Assembly: GCA_029553845.1 (NCBI GenBank)
Contig: JAKPKF010000039.1
Span: forward strand, 1 to 15,982
From: a bacterium
Lineage (GTDB): Bacteria; Patescibacteria; Dojkabacteria; SC72
Direction of reading: 5' to 3'
Length of the DNA stretch: 15,982 nucleotides
Within the stretch, counting starts at the first letter, position 1, and each line of letters starts with the position of its first letter. Below, in pieces: positions 7,527-13,138 of the stretch. Below the pieces are notes generated by a model. That model made no database searches and was not told where the DNA came from. It saw only the letters and a list, made by a program, of their open reading frames with translations. Both the position numbers and the translations under genes were made by a program.

Positions 7527-8044
7527 TGAAATCTCTAGAAGATTTTAGAAACAATGTCACCATGGAAGGTGATGTTGCTACAACTGATTTCAAGGTAGTT
7601 GCTAATACTGATGGAACTACTAGAAAAGTCAGAAAGGGACGATTATCTTTTAGTAAAGATTTATATCCAAAATACATTGGTGTTCCTCCTGCTGTTGGTG
7701 AACTTGATCCGACACTAGCTAAGGAATCATTAACAGAAGCTAAAAAAGATAAAACTGAGCCACCTTTTGTTTTAGTATTGAAACGACAAGGGATTAGATA
7801 TTATCCAAATAATACCAAGATTGCTTTATATTATTCAGATAAAATCAAGCAGCATTTTTCTGTTCCTTATTCTGATAATGGATATGGTTCACCTATTCAA
7901 TCAGAAGAAGAATTAACTCCGGCTATGATTACTTTATATGAATCTTTAACTGATATAAATAAAGAGAAGATGTTGAAATCATTAGTTACTAATTTTGAAA
8001 AGATTAAAGAATTTGCTGAGAATTGGTTTAATGCTAACATTTAA
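7526..8044 (+). CDS. Prohead-region protein of unknown function with possible gp21 cleavage site
   Basis: A 172-aa protein that I do not recognise by sequence. I take ATG 7526, which overlaps the previous stop as TGATG; a GTG one codon earlier is the alternative. The N-terminus (MKSLEDFRNN) is followed by a basic stretch RKVRKGRLSFSKDLYPKYIG. ESLTEAKKDK at residues 67-76 contains Leu-Thr-Glu/Ala, which fits the (Leu/Ile)-x-Glu cleavage rule of T4 gp21. The second half (VLVLKRQGIRYYPNNTKIA) looks folded and is rich in Lys, Tyr and Asn. There is no signal peptide or membrane segment. It sits between the 67-like protein and an Arg-rich internal protein, so a core or internal head role (possibly the gene 68 position) is inferred from context. 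Confidence 0.7.
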   Translation: MKSLEDFRNNVTMEGDVATTDFKVVANTDGTTRKVRKGRLSFSKDLYPKYIGVPPAVGELDPTLAKESLTEAKKDKTEPPFVLVLKRQGIRYYPNNTKIALYYSDKIKQHFSVPYSDNGYGSPIQSEEELTPAMITLYESLTDINKEKMLKSLVTNFEKIKEFAENWFNANI

Positions 8045-8348
8045 GCAATTTATTGAAGAAGCGGTAAATCCTAACCGAATTACTCAAGGTAGAATTATTA
8101 GGATTAGACGGAGAGTTCGGAGAAATTCTAAAGGTAGAATTGTTGTACAAAAAAACATTAGGCGATCTAAGATACCTGGATATCGGGTATCTGGATCTAC
8201 AGTTAGAAGAATTCCGACAATAGAAAGAATTCGCAGACAAAGATTGTTAAAGAGATCCTGGAAAACCACCAGAAGAGCTAAATTAAGACGATCTTTGATG
8301 AAAAGAAGAATGTCCATGCAAAGAAGAAGATCAATGGGATTACGATAA
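8031..8348 (+). CDS. Arg-rich internal head protein with capsid-targeting-like N-terminus
   Basis: This 105-aa protein is extremely basic: I count 29 Arg and 8 Lys against 3 Glu. ATG 8031 is chosen over the upstream ATG at 7995 because the resulting start MLTFKQFIEEA closely resembles the T4 capsid-targeting sequence of internal proteins (MKTYQEFIAEA-like). That sequence directs proteins into the prohead core and is removed by gp21 after Glu. The matching site here is Ile-Glu-Glu/Ala (after residue 10). The remaining 95 residues are runs such as RIIRIRRRVRR and MQRRRS, protamine-like and suited to DNA binding. The start overlaps the previous gene by 14 bases and the TAA is directly followed by the next ATG. 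It lies where T4 has gene 68. The role as a packaged, processed DNA-binding internal protein is inferred. Confidence 0.72.
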   Translation: MLTFKQFIEEAVNPNRITQGRIIRIRRRVRRNSKGRIVVQKNIRRSKIPGYRVSGSTVRRIPTIERIRRQRLLKRSWKTTRRAKLRRSLMKRRMSMQRRRSMGLR

Positions 8349-8873
8349 ATGAGTGCATCTAGAATTAAATATATCACACAAGAATTTGGTATTAGTTCAT
8401 CAAATTGGGCTAATAATGTTTATACAGCCAATACTGTAACTAATCATAGTTTATTTGCTAATGTAGAAGTTACTCTTTTAGGTTCTATTGGTACTTATTC
8501 TGCTCCTGCAACTGTTGTAGCTAATAATCAATTTTCTGTTCCAATGATTCAGGAAAGAACTGATAATTATCAATCTTATGCTGTTAAAGGATATTTACCG
8601 GGAACTGTTGGTGGACAAGAAGCACAATCAATGCAGAGAGGAATGGCAACAGATGCTATTATTCAATCCTATGTAACTGGAACTGGTACTGCACAATATA
8701 ACATTGAAGTATCTTTAGATTCACAACATTGGATCAATGCTGCTACTGTAATACACGCCAACACTACTAATGATACTGGATTTTGTAAAGTTGCTCCTGG
8801 TTGGTGTTTTTATCGAGCAAATGTTGCTTCTGTTGGTGCTAATACATTATTGAGTATTATTTCAGGGAATTAA
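8349..8873 (+). CDS. Putative virion structural (decoration/fibre) protein, unknown
   Basis: A 174-aa protein starting at the base after the previous stop (TAAATG). It is rich in Asn, Thr, Ala, Val and Ser with few charged residues, typical of beta-rich virion surface proteins. A Gly/Gln stretch near the middle (YLPGTVGGQEAQSMQRGMAT) is followed by IEVSLDSQHWINAATV and a C-terminus WCFYRANVASVGANTLLSII. That end reads like the last strands of a beta-sandwich seen in small phage structural proteins. There is no signal peptide. It is the first of six genes that separate the core genes from protease gene 21. I cannot assign a named family; the structural role is inferred from composition and neighbours. 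Confidence 0.72.
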   Translation: MSASRIKYITQEFGISSSNWANNVYTANTVTNHSLFANVEVTLLGSIGTYSAPATVVANNQFSVPMIQERTDNYQSYAVKGYLPGTVGGQEAQSMQRGMATDAIIQSYVTGTGTAQYNIEVSLDSQHWINAATVIHANTTNDTGFCKVAPGWCFYRANVASVGANTLLSIISGN

Positions 8874-8874
8874 T

Positions 8875-9168
8875 ATGGCACTAGTAATTATCAATAATGA
8901 TGAAGCAGTTGATGGTATTACTATTCTAGATGATGCTAGTATCTTAGGTTCCGGAACTGCAACTGATGGACAAGTATTAACTGCTGATGGTTCTGGTGGT
9001 ACTGCTTGGGAAACTTCTACCGGAACCGGTTCTTCTACTGCTAATACCATTACCTTTACTTCAACAACTACTATTGTTGCTAATACTGTTCAATCAGCAA
9101 TTGAAGAATTGAGTGTTGAAAAAGCAGCATTGACTAATATTATTTCAATTTTTAACGGGGGCTTTTAA
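8875..9168 (+). CDS. Small fibre-like structural protein
   Basis: A 97-aa protein, low in Lys and Arg and rich in Thr, Ala and Gly. TDGQVLTADGSGGTAWETST at residues 29-48 is a motif often seen in tail-fibre and collar-type proteins (GQVLTADGSGG-W). NTVQSAIEELSVEKAAL near residues 69-85 resembles the TVQ-A-eEL short coiled segments between fibre repeats. AGGGAA at 8864-8869 precedes ATG 8875, one base after the previous stop. Its size suggests a connector or short fibre rather than a full receptor-binding protein. Fibre-type identity rests on these two recognisable motifs; the exact role is unknown. Confidence 0.7.
   Translation: MALVIINNDEAVDGITILDDASILGSGTATDGQVLTADGSGGTAWETSTGTGSSTANTITFTSTTTIVANTVQSAIEELSVEKAALTNIISIFNGGF
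9157..9161 (+). promoter_or_regulatory. GGGGG ribosome binding site deciding a TTG start
   Basis: The run GGGGG lies 8 bases before TTG 9170. No ATG is available near the N-terminus of the next gene, and the reading MPANINPIYPLTPKV begins well at this TTG, directly after the preceding TAA. Confidence 0.5.
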
Positions 9169-9169
9169 A

Positions 9170-9577
9170 TTGCCAGCTAATATCAACCCAATTTATCCAC
9201 TGACTCCTAAAGTTTCTTGGGGTCAAATCGCTACTGCTAATGTCGCTAAAGATGGCACCGGTACTGTTGTTACTGTTTTTACTGCTGGTGCTAATGGTGC
9301 TAGAGTAGATTATTTAAAAGTAAGAGCCAAAGGTACTAATGTTGCAACAGTATTACGAATCTTTATCAATAATGGTTCTGATCCTACTGTAGCAGATAAT
9401 AATGCTCTAGTATTAGAACAAACTATTGCTGCTACTACTAATAGTGAAACTGCATCATTGGCAGATAATTTAATTACTCTTGATATGAGTATCCCAGCCG
9501 GTTATAAAATTACTTGTACAATTGGTACTACTGTTGCTGCTGGATTAGTTGTAACTGCATTTGCTGGTGACTACTAA
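9170..9577 (+). CDS. Beta-rich virion protein of the fibre cassette
   Basis: A 135-aa protein read from TTG 9170. The sequence is mostly beta-strand-like. ANGARVDYLKVRAKGTNVAT, then LRIFINNG, later IPAGYKITCTIGT and a C-terminal VVTAFAGDY, match the pattern of a widespread small phage structural family that I have seen beside tail-fibre genes (A-G-NG-rid-L-vrA-gT ... lpAGysl ... GGDY). No enzyme motif is present. Its TAA overlaps the ATG of the next gene by one base (TAATG), so the two are probably co-translated and may form part of the same virion appendage. Base composition is AT-rich like the phage backbone, unlike its downstream partner. The family likeness is recalled, not computed. Confidence 0.72.
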   Translation: MPANINPIYPLTPKVSWGQIATANVAKDGTGTVVTVFTAGANGARVDYLKVRAKGTNVATVLRIFINNGSDPTVADNNALVLEQTIAATTNSETASLADNLITLDMSIPAGYKITCTIGTTVAAGLVVTAFAGDY

Positions 9578-10476
9578 TGTTTGGTAATTTTCAAAAACGT
9601 GTGACAACCTGGTTCGGTCGCCTGAAGATTGATGGCGGCAAGCTGGGTGGTACGGCGGATCAGTCGGCGCTGGAGATTACCCAGGACTGGAATACCACCG
9701 TCAACCCGACGCTGATTAAAGCCAATGCCACGACCGGGACGGCGGGGGCGAGTGCGAAGCTGCTAGATTTGCAGGTGAACGGAAGCACAAAGGTAAGTGT
9801 GTCGAACACGGGAACAATTACAGCCCCTATTTATGCGTTTTCTATAAATCAGAAGATAGATTCAGATGTCTATAAATGTAGATGGTTCGCCAGTAATACC
9901 GGGATTTTAGCGTTTGCGGTAGGGCATTATGGTGGACATCCTACTGGTGGAGCCTATATAGGAACTGATTTAAGATTTGGAGGGTTGAGTGATTATTCGA
10001 GAATATCAGCACGACTTTATGGTGAGACTCATGCTTTAGCCCAGCGCGACGAAACCAATGCCCAAGAATCACGCCTCTATGCCACCTATACCAGCGCCAC
10101 CGACTACCAACGCCTCAGCACCAAAACCATCAAAGAGGCGCTGACTGCTACCGCTGGCGCTACCAAAACCTCAACGATCACCATCCCCGCCTATTCGCAA
10201 CTGATTGGCGTCACTACCCGCGTAACAACCGCGCTTGGCACTACCAACGGCACCACGGGCTACCAAGTCGGTGATGGCACCGATCCCGATCTGTGGGGTG
10301 CCATTACCGGCACCGCCATTGGCACCACCTCGGATCATAACAATTTTACCGCAATAGGCGCATTAGGACCATCTGCTACAGCAAGAACTATTACCTTAAC
10401 AGCAGTAGGTGGAAATTTCGATAACACGGGTGTAATAGAAGTATGTGCATTTTATATCCAAGTAGAAGCAGATTAA
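9577..10476 (+). CDS. Mosaic fibre/adhesin-like structural protein
   Basis: A 299-aa protein that starts by overlapping the previous stop. Residues about 24-78 (QSALEITQDWNTTVNPTLIK, then LLDLQVNGSTKVSVSNTGTI) are a fibre module common in many unrelated phages. The middle (about 85-150) is Gly/Tyr-rich (FAVGHYGGHPTGGAYIGTD). The C-terminal third (from about 185) has TITIPAYSQLIGVTTRVTTA, then YQVGDGTDPDLWGAITGTAI and ends IEVCAFYIQVEAD, another widely shared beta-rich tail-protein domain. The DNA for the N- and C-terminal modules is near 60 percent GC by hand count, while the middle and the last 100 bases are phage-like AT-rich. This mosaic suggests recombination with another phage. A receptor-binding or head-fibre role is inferred. 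Confidence 0.8.
   Translation: MFGNFQKRVTTWFGRLKIDGGKLGGTADQSALEITQDWNTTVNPTLIKANATTGTAGASAKLLDLQVNGSTKVSVSNTGTITAPIYAFSINQKIDSDVYKCRWFASNTGILAFAVGHYGGHPTGGAYIGTDLRFGGLSDYSRISARLYGETHALAQRDETNAQESRLYATYTSATDYQRLSTKTIKEALTATAGATKTSTITIPAYSQLIGVTTRVTTALGTTNGTTGYQVGDGTDPDLWGAITGTAIGTTSDHNNFTAIGALGPSATARTITLTAVGGNFDNTGVIEVCAFYIQVEAD
9609..9795. other. GC-rich island 1 in fibre-like gene
   Basis: Hand count of 9601-9660 gives about 60 percent GC, against about 33 percent at 9841-9900 just downstream. The change is sharp near 9600 and again near 9800, at the edges of the DWNTT...LLDLQVNG module. It reads as a recombined cassette. Confidence 0.75.
10030..10345. other. GC-rich island 2 in fibre-like gene
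   Basis: Hand counts of successive 60-base lines from 10021 to 10320 give about 55, 62, 60, 63 and 60 percent GC. After 10345 the sequence returns to AT-rich use while the protein continues without a break. The island covers the start and body of the C-terminal domain. Confidence 0.78.
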
Positions 10477-10482
10477 CATTTT

Positions 10483-10487
10483 AGGAG
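10483..10487 (+). promoter_or_regulatory. AGGAG ribosome binding site deciding a TTG start
   Basis: AGGAG lies 7 bases before TTG 10495, ideal spacing. The first in-frame ATG would remove over a dozen residues, so TTG is preferred. Confidence 0.6.
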
Positions 10488-10494
10488 AACAATA

Positions 10495-10824
10495 TTGGCT
10501 GATTACAAAGAAGAAACAATTGCTGGACAAATGACTCAATATACTCGTTGTCATAATATCACAATACAAAATCCCAGAGGTAATGATCCTACTTCATTGA
10601 ATGCAAGATTTGATGAAGAAATCGTTAAAACATTACCCGATGGTACTGTCATTACTGAAGCTGGGAAAGGTATTACTGCTGAATTTGATCCATCTGAAGT
10701 TATTGAAATTAGAGATACTACTACTTGGGAACCTACTGGTACTACATTAACAGTTGGTGAATTATATGTACTATTAGCGTCTGCGTATTGGCATTATGCT
10801 TTAAAACGTGATAATGTGGAATGA
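10495..10824 (+). CDS. Small fibre-cassette protein, unknown function
   Basis: A 109-aa protein starting at TTG 10495 with a strong ribosome site. It is acidic and contains TRCHNITIQNPRGNDPTSLN at about 17-36, then KTLPDGTVITEAGKGITAEF and DPSEVIEIRD, ending VGELYVLLASAYWHYALKRD. Proteins with this layout (RCh-itI-NP ... G-i---f-p--v-------G-t---g-vy--l-s-y) are familiar to me as small hypotheticals beside phage tail-fibre genes, so it may be a fibre partner or decoration subunit. There is no enzyme motif or membrane segment. The role is inferred from context only. Confidence 0.68.
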   Translation: MADYKEETIAGQMTQYTRCHNITIQNPRGNDPTSLNARFDEEIVKTLPDGTVITEAGKGITAEFDPSEVIEIRDTTTWEPTGTTLTVGELYVLLASAYWHYALKRDNVE

Positions 10825-10877
10825 GAGGTCATATAATACTATTGTTATTATTGACTTCTTGAGAACAACAAGAGATA

Positions 10878-11417
10878 ATGGATAAAGAAAAAGTTACTCG
10901 ATGGATTGATACAAAAATGTACTATCACATCAATAAAGACACTTTAACAATCATTTCTGGACCACATTCAGTACAATCTGATTATATTAAGAAATTAACG
11001 AGATGTGGTACTCCTGAAGTTCTTGATTTATCTGATTACAATTTAGTTCCCGAAGTTAAGAATCCAATTGACCATTATCAATCTTATGGTGAACCTATTG
11101 TCACCGAGACTGAAGTTACTATTCCATTAGTTGAGTGGTTTGAACAACAAATTCAGGAATATGAAGCACAATTGTTACTTAGCAGACGTGCTGCTATGGT
11201 TTGTACACCGAGACAAGCCAGTTTAGCATTATTACAAGCTGGACTATTAGATACAGTTGAAACTTGGATTGCTACACAATCACGATTAGTACAGATTGAT
11301 TGGGATAGAGCTACTGAGATTCGCAGAGATTGGCCATTAATTGCTAATGCTGCTACCGCATTAGGTTTAACAGATACACAGATTGATGATTTATTTGAAT
11401 TAGCACAAACACTTTAG
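10878..11417 (+). CDS. Fibre-cassette protein with widespread phage C-terminal helical domain
   Basis: A 179-aa two-part protein. The N-terminal half (1-100, MDKEKVTRWIDTKMYYHINK and on) is unfamiliar and contains a proline-rich link (VPEVKNPIDHYQSYGEP). The C-terminal 70 residues (CTPRQASLALLQAGLLDTVE, then VQIDWDRATEIRRDWPLIAN and LGLTDTQIDDLFELA) match a pattern common in small phage and prophage proteins encoded beside tail fibres: helix, acidic-aromatic W-DAtEfrR, then LGLtd-qiDdLF. Such genes are often labelled tail-fibre-associated; a chaperone or attachment role is plausible but unproven. It follows a 53-base gap; AAGAGA at 10870-10875 is a close ribosome site. It is the last gene before protease 21, whose AGGA overlaps its stop. 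Confidence 0.72.
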   Translation: MDKEKVTRWIDTKMYYHINKDTLTIISGPHSVQSDYIKKLTRCGTPEVLDLSDYNLVPEVKNPIDHYQSYGEPIVTETEVTIPLVEWFEQQIQEYEAQLLLSRRAAMVCTPRQASLALLQAGLLDTVETWIATQSRLVQIDWDRATEIRRDWPLIANAATALGLTDTQIDDLFELAQTL

Positions 11418-11426
11418 GAAACCACC

Positions 11427-12095
11427 ATGTTTTTAATTAGAGAAGAGATAGATGATGTCACAGTATTAACTGAGATGACTGAATCCGGTAAGAAGAAATT
11501 ATATATTACTGGACCATTTTTAGAAGCAGAGGTGGTTAATGGTAATAAGAGAAAATATCCATTATCGGTATTAAAAGATGGTGTTGCTGCTTACAAAAAG
11601 AATTATATTGATACTGGTAGAGCAGTAGGAACTCTTAATCATGAAGATTCTCCATCTATTTCATTAGACCGAGTTTCACATAAAATCATTTCTCTTGAAC
11701 AAGATGGCAATTGTTACATTGGCAAAGCAGTAGTTTTAGATACTCCTTGTGGTAACATTCTCCGTGGATTATTAGAAGGAGAAGTTAAGATTGGCGTTTC
11801 TTCAAGAGCATTAGGTTCATTACAACCGACTAATGAAGGATTTTCAATTGTTAAAAATGATTTTTCTATTTTAGCTATTGATGCAGTTTCCCGTCCATCC
11901 GCACCTTCAGCTTGGATTAATGGTATTTTAGAAGGTAAAGAATATATCTATGACGTTGCTAGAGGTTCTTATATTGAAAAAGAAGTAGAACAATTATATG
12001 AATCATTACCTAAATATTCTACAAAACAACTAGAAGAAACTGCGTTAAGTCTATTTAATTGGTATTTAGATGGAATATCTAAAAGAACTAAATAG
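11427..12095 (+). CDS. 21: Prohead core protein protease (gp21-like)
   Basis: This 222-aa serine protease is carried in the core and, once the prohead is complete, cleaves the targeting peptides of the capsid, scaffold and internal proteins. Length is close to T4 gp21 (212 aa). Landmarks are GPFLEAEVVNGNKRKYP at 29-45, GTLNHED with H72 (catalytic His) and GVSSRALGSLQPTNEG from 123 with the nucleophile Ser at 125/126, then VDAVSRPSAPSAW-type AIDAVSRPSAPSAWING. These match the T4 ELNHP and GVSSRGLGS sites. AGGA at 11416-11419 overlaps the previous TAG and precedes ATG 11427. Gene 22 follows after 59 bases. Candidate (I/L)-x-E substrates in this window are the capsid protein, the Arg-rich protein and the 172-aa protein. 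Leu codons are mainly TTA. Confidence 0.95.
   Translation: MFLIREEIDDVTVLTEMTESGKKKLYITGPFLEAEVVNGNKRKYPLSVLKDGVAAYKKNYIDTGRAVGTLNHEDSPSISLDRVSHKIISLEQDGNCYIGKAVVLDTPCGNILRGLLEGEVKIGVSSRALGSLQPTNEGFSIVKNDFSILAIDAVSRPSAPSAWINGILEGKEYIYDVARGSYIEKEVEQLYESLPKYSTKQLEETALSLFNWYLDGISKRTK
12088..12094 (+). promoter_or_regulatory. CTAAATA box overlapping the stop of gene 21
   Basis: The heptamer overlaps the gene 21 TAG and lies 60 bases before the gene 22 ATG. It repeats the extended form ACTAAATAGA seen before gene 18. It may be an additional promoter or a coincidence of the coding sequence. Confidence 0.3.
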
Positions 12096-12114
12096 AAGCA
12101 AAGATTCATTTTTA

Positions 12115-12131
12115 CTAAATACATATAAATA
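12115..12131 (+). promoter_or_regulatory. Candidate late promoter for scaffold gene: CTAAATA plus exact T4-type TATAAATA
   Basis: CTAAATA at 12115-12121 is followed at once by TATAAATA at 12124-12131, the exact T4 late-promoter octamer. They lie 33 and 23 bases before ATG 12155. This is the best-supported promoter in the window and could drive genes 22 and 23 together. Confidence 0.6.
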
Positions 12132-12154
12132 AAATTCCAAGGAGATATCCTATT

Positions 12155-13123
12155 ATGACAACTACACTGATGGAAGATGCTGCTGCTGTACTCAATGGTT
12201 CTAAAAAAGCCGCTTCTTCTATGCCACCTCAAAAGTTACCTGGTAATATTGAAGATTTGGGTGGTCCTACTCCAGAAAATTATACTAATTCTGAAGATGG
12301 TCCTGCTAAGTTAAAGATTAATCCCAAAGATACTTCTAAACAAAATCAAGCATCTATTCAAATGAAAGGTGCTGTTAAGAAAGAAAATTCTGATTATGAA
12401 GCTGATATTTCAGCTATGTTTTCTGAAGATACCCTTTCTGAAGAATTTAAGACCAAAGCAGCTACAATTTTTGAAGCTAGAGTTATTGATCGCGTCAATA
12501 CTATTCAAGAAGCTTTGGAAGAAGAATATGCTTCAATGCTGGAAGAAGCAGTACAAGAAATCAAGGAGGATCTTGTTCAGAAAATCGATGATTATATGTC
12601 CTATGTGGTAGAACAATGGCTAGAAGATAATCGTATTGCGGTCGAATCTAGTCTTCGTTCTGAATTAACAGAAGATTTTATTGTCGGTCTTCGTAATCTA
12701 TTCGCTGAACATTATATCGATGTTCCAGCCGAAAAAGTTGATCTAGTCCAAGAATTAGCTTCTAAAATTGAAGGTCTAGAATCAAAGTTGGATGAAGAAA
12801 TTCAACATGGGATTACTTTACGTAAATCACTAATGGAATCCCGCAAAATTGAAATTGTCCATGGTATCTGTGAAGGTCTCACCGCTACTCAAGTTGAAAA
12901 AATCAAATCACTCGCAGAGAGTATTGATTATTCCACAGAGGAAGAATACATTGAAAAACTTGAAACGATTCGTGAGAATTATTTCCCATCTGGTATCAAA
13001 CAAGTGAAGGAAAATCATTTGAATGAACAATGGGATGATGGTACTAGTCTACAACAGGATTTATTCGCTAATGATCCCTATGTTAATGCCGTATCTCAAG
13101 CAATCTCTAAAACTAAATTTTAA
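12155..13123 (+). CDS. 22: Prohead core scaffolding protein (gp22-like)
   Basis: A 322-aa major scaffold protein that forms the inner core on which the capsid shell assembles and is later degraded by gp21. The N-terminal 75 residues are low-complexity (Pro, Lys, Asn rich). From residue 81 it is highly helical and acidic: YEADISAMFSEDTLSEEF, then ATIFEARVIDRVNTIQEALE, YVVEQWLEDNRIAVESSL at 150-167, LTEDF and LFAEHYIDVPAEKVD at 182-196. These are the conserved blocks of T4 gp22. The region 110-235 looks coiled coil. Several Leu-x-Glu sites (for example LSE, LTE) fit degradation by gp21. AAGGAG at 12139-12144 supports ATG 12155. Gene 23 follows after 15 bases, as in T4. Confidence 0.95.
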   Translation: MTTTLMEDAAAVLNGSKKAASSMPPQKLPGNIEDLGGPTPENYTNSEDGPAKLKINPKDTSKQNQASIQMKGAVKKENSDYEADISAMFSEDTLSEEFKTKAATIFEARVIDRVNTIQEALEEEYASMLEEAVQEIKEDLVQKIDDYMSYVVEQWLEDNRIAVESSLRSELTEDFIVGLRNLFAEHYIDVPAEKVDLVQELASKIEGLESKLDEEIQHGITLRKSLMESRKIEIVHGICEGLTATQVEKIKSLAESIDYSTEEEYIEKLETIRENYFPSGIKQVKENHLNEQWDDGTSLQQDLFANDPYVNAVSQAISKTKF

Positions 13124-13138
13124 TCGAGGATTAATTTA

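Noticed and set aside
7995..8030. Longer start for the Arg-rich protein
   Set aside because: The extra 12 residues overlap the previous gene by 50 bases and would hide the capsid-targeting peptide that begins exactly at ATG 8031.
10857..10873. TCTTG/CAAGA hairpin before the gene at 10878 as a riboswitch or translational control
   Set aside because: A five-base A/T-containing stem is too weak and common in this composition to claim regulation.
12010..12016. CTAAATA inside gene 21
   Set aside because: It lies in coding sequence 139 bases before gene 22 and encodes conserved-looking protein, so I treat it as a chance match.
12369..12611. Lys/Leu-rich frame inside gene 22
   Set aside because: It is a frame shadow of the scaffold coding sequence; the real frame has clear gp22 motifs.
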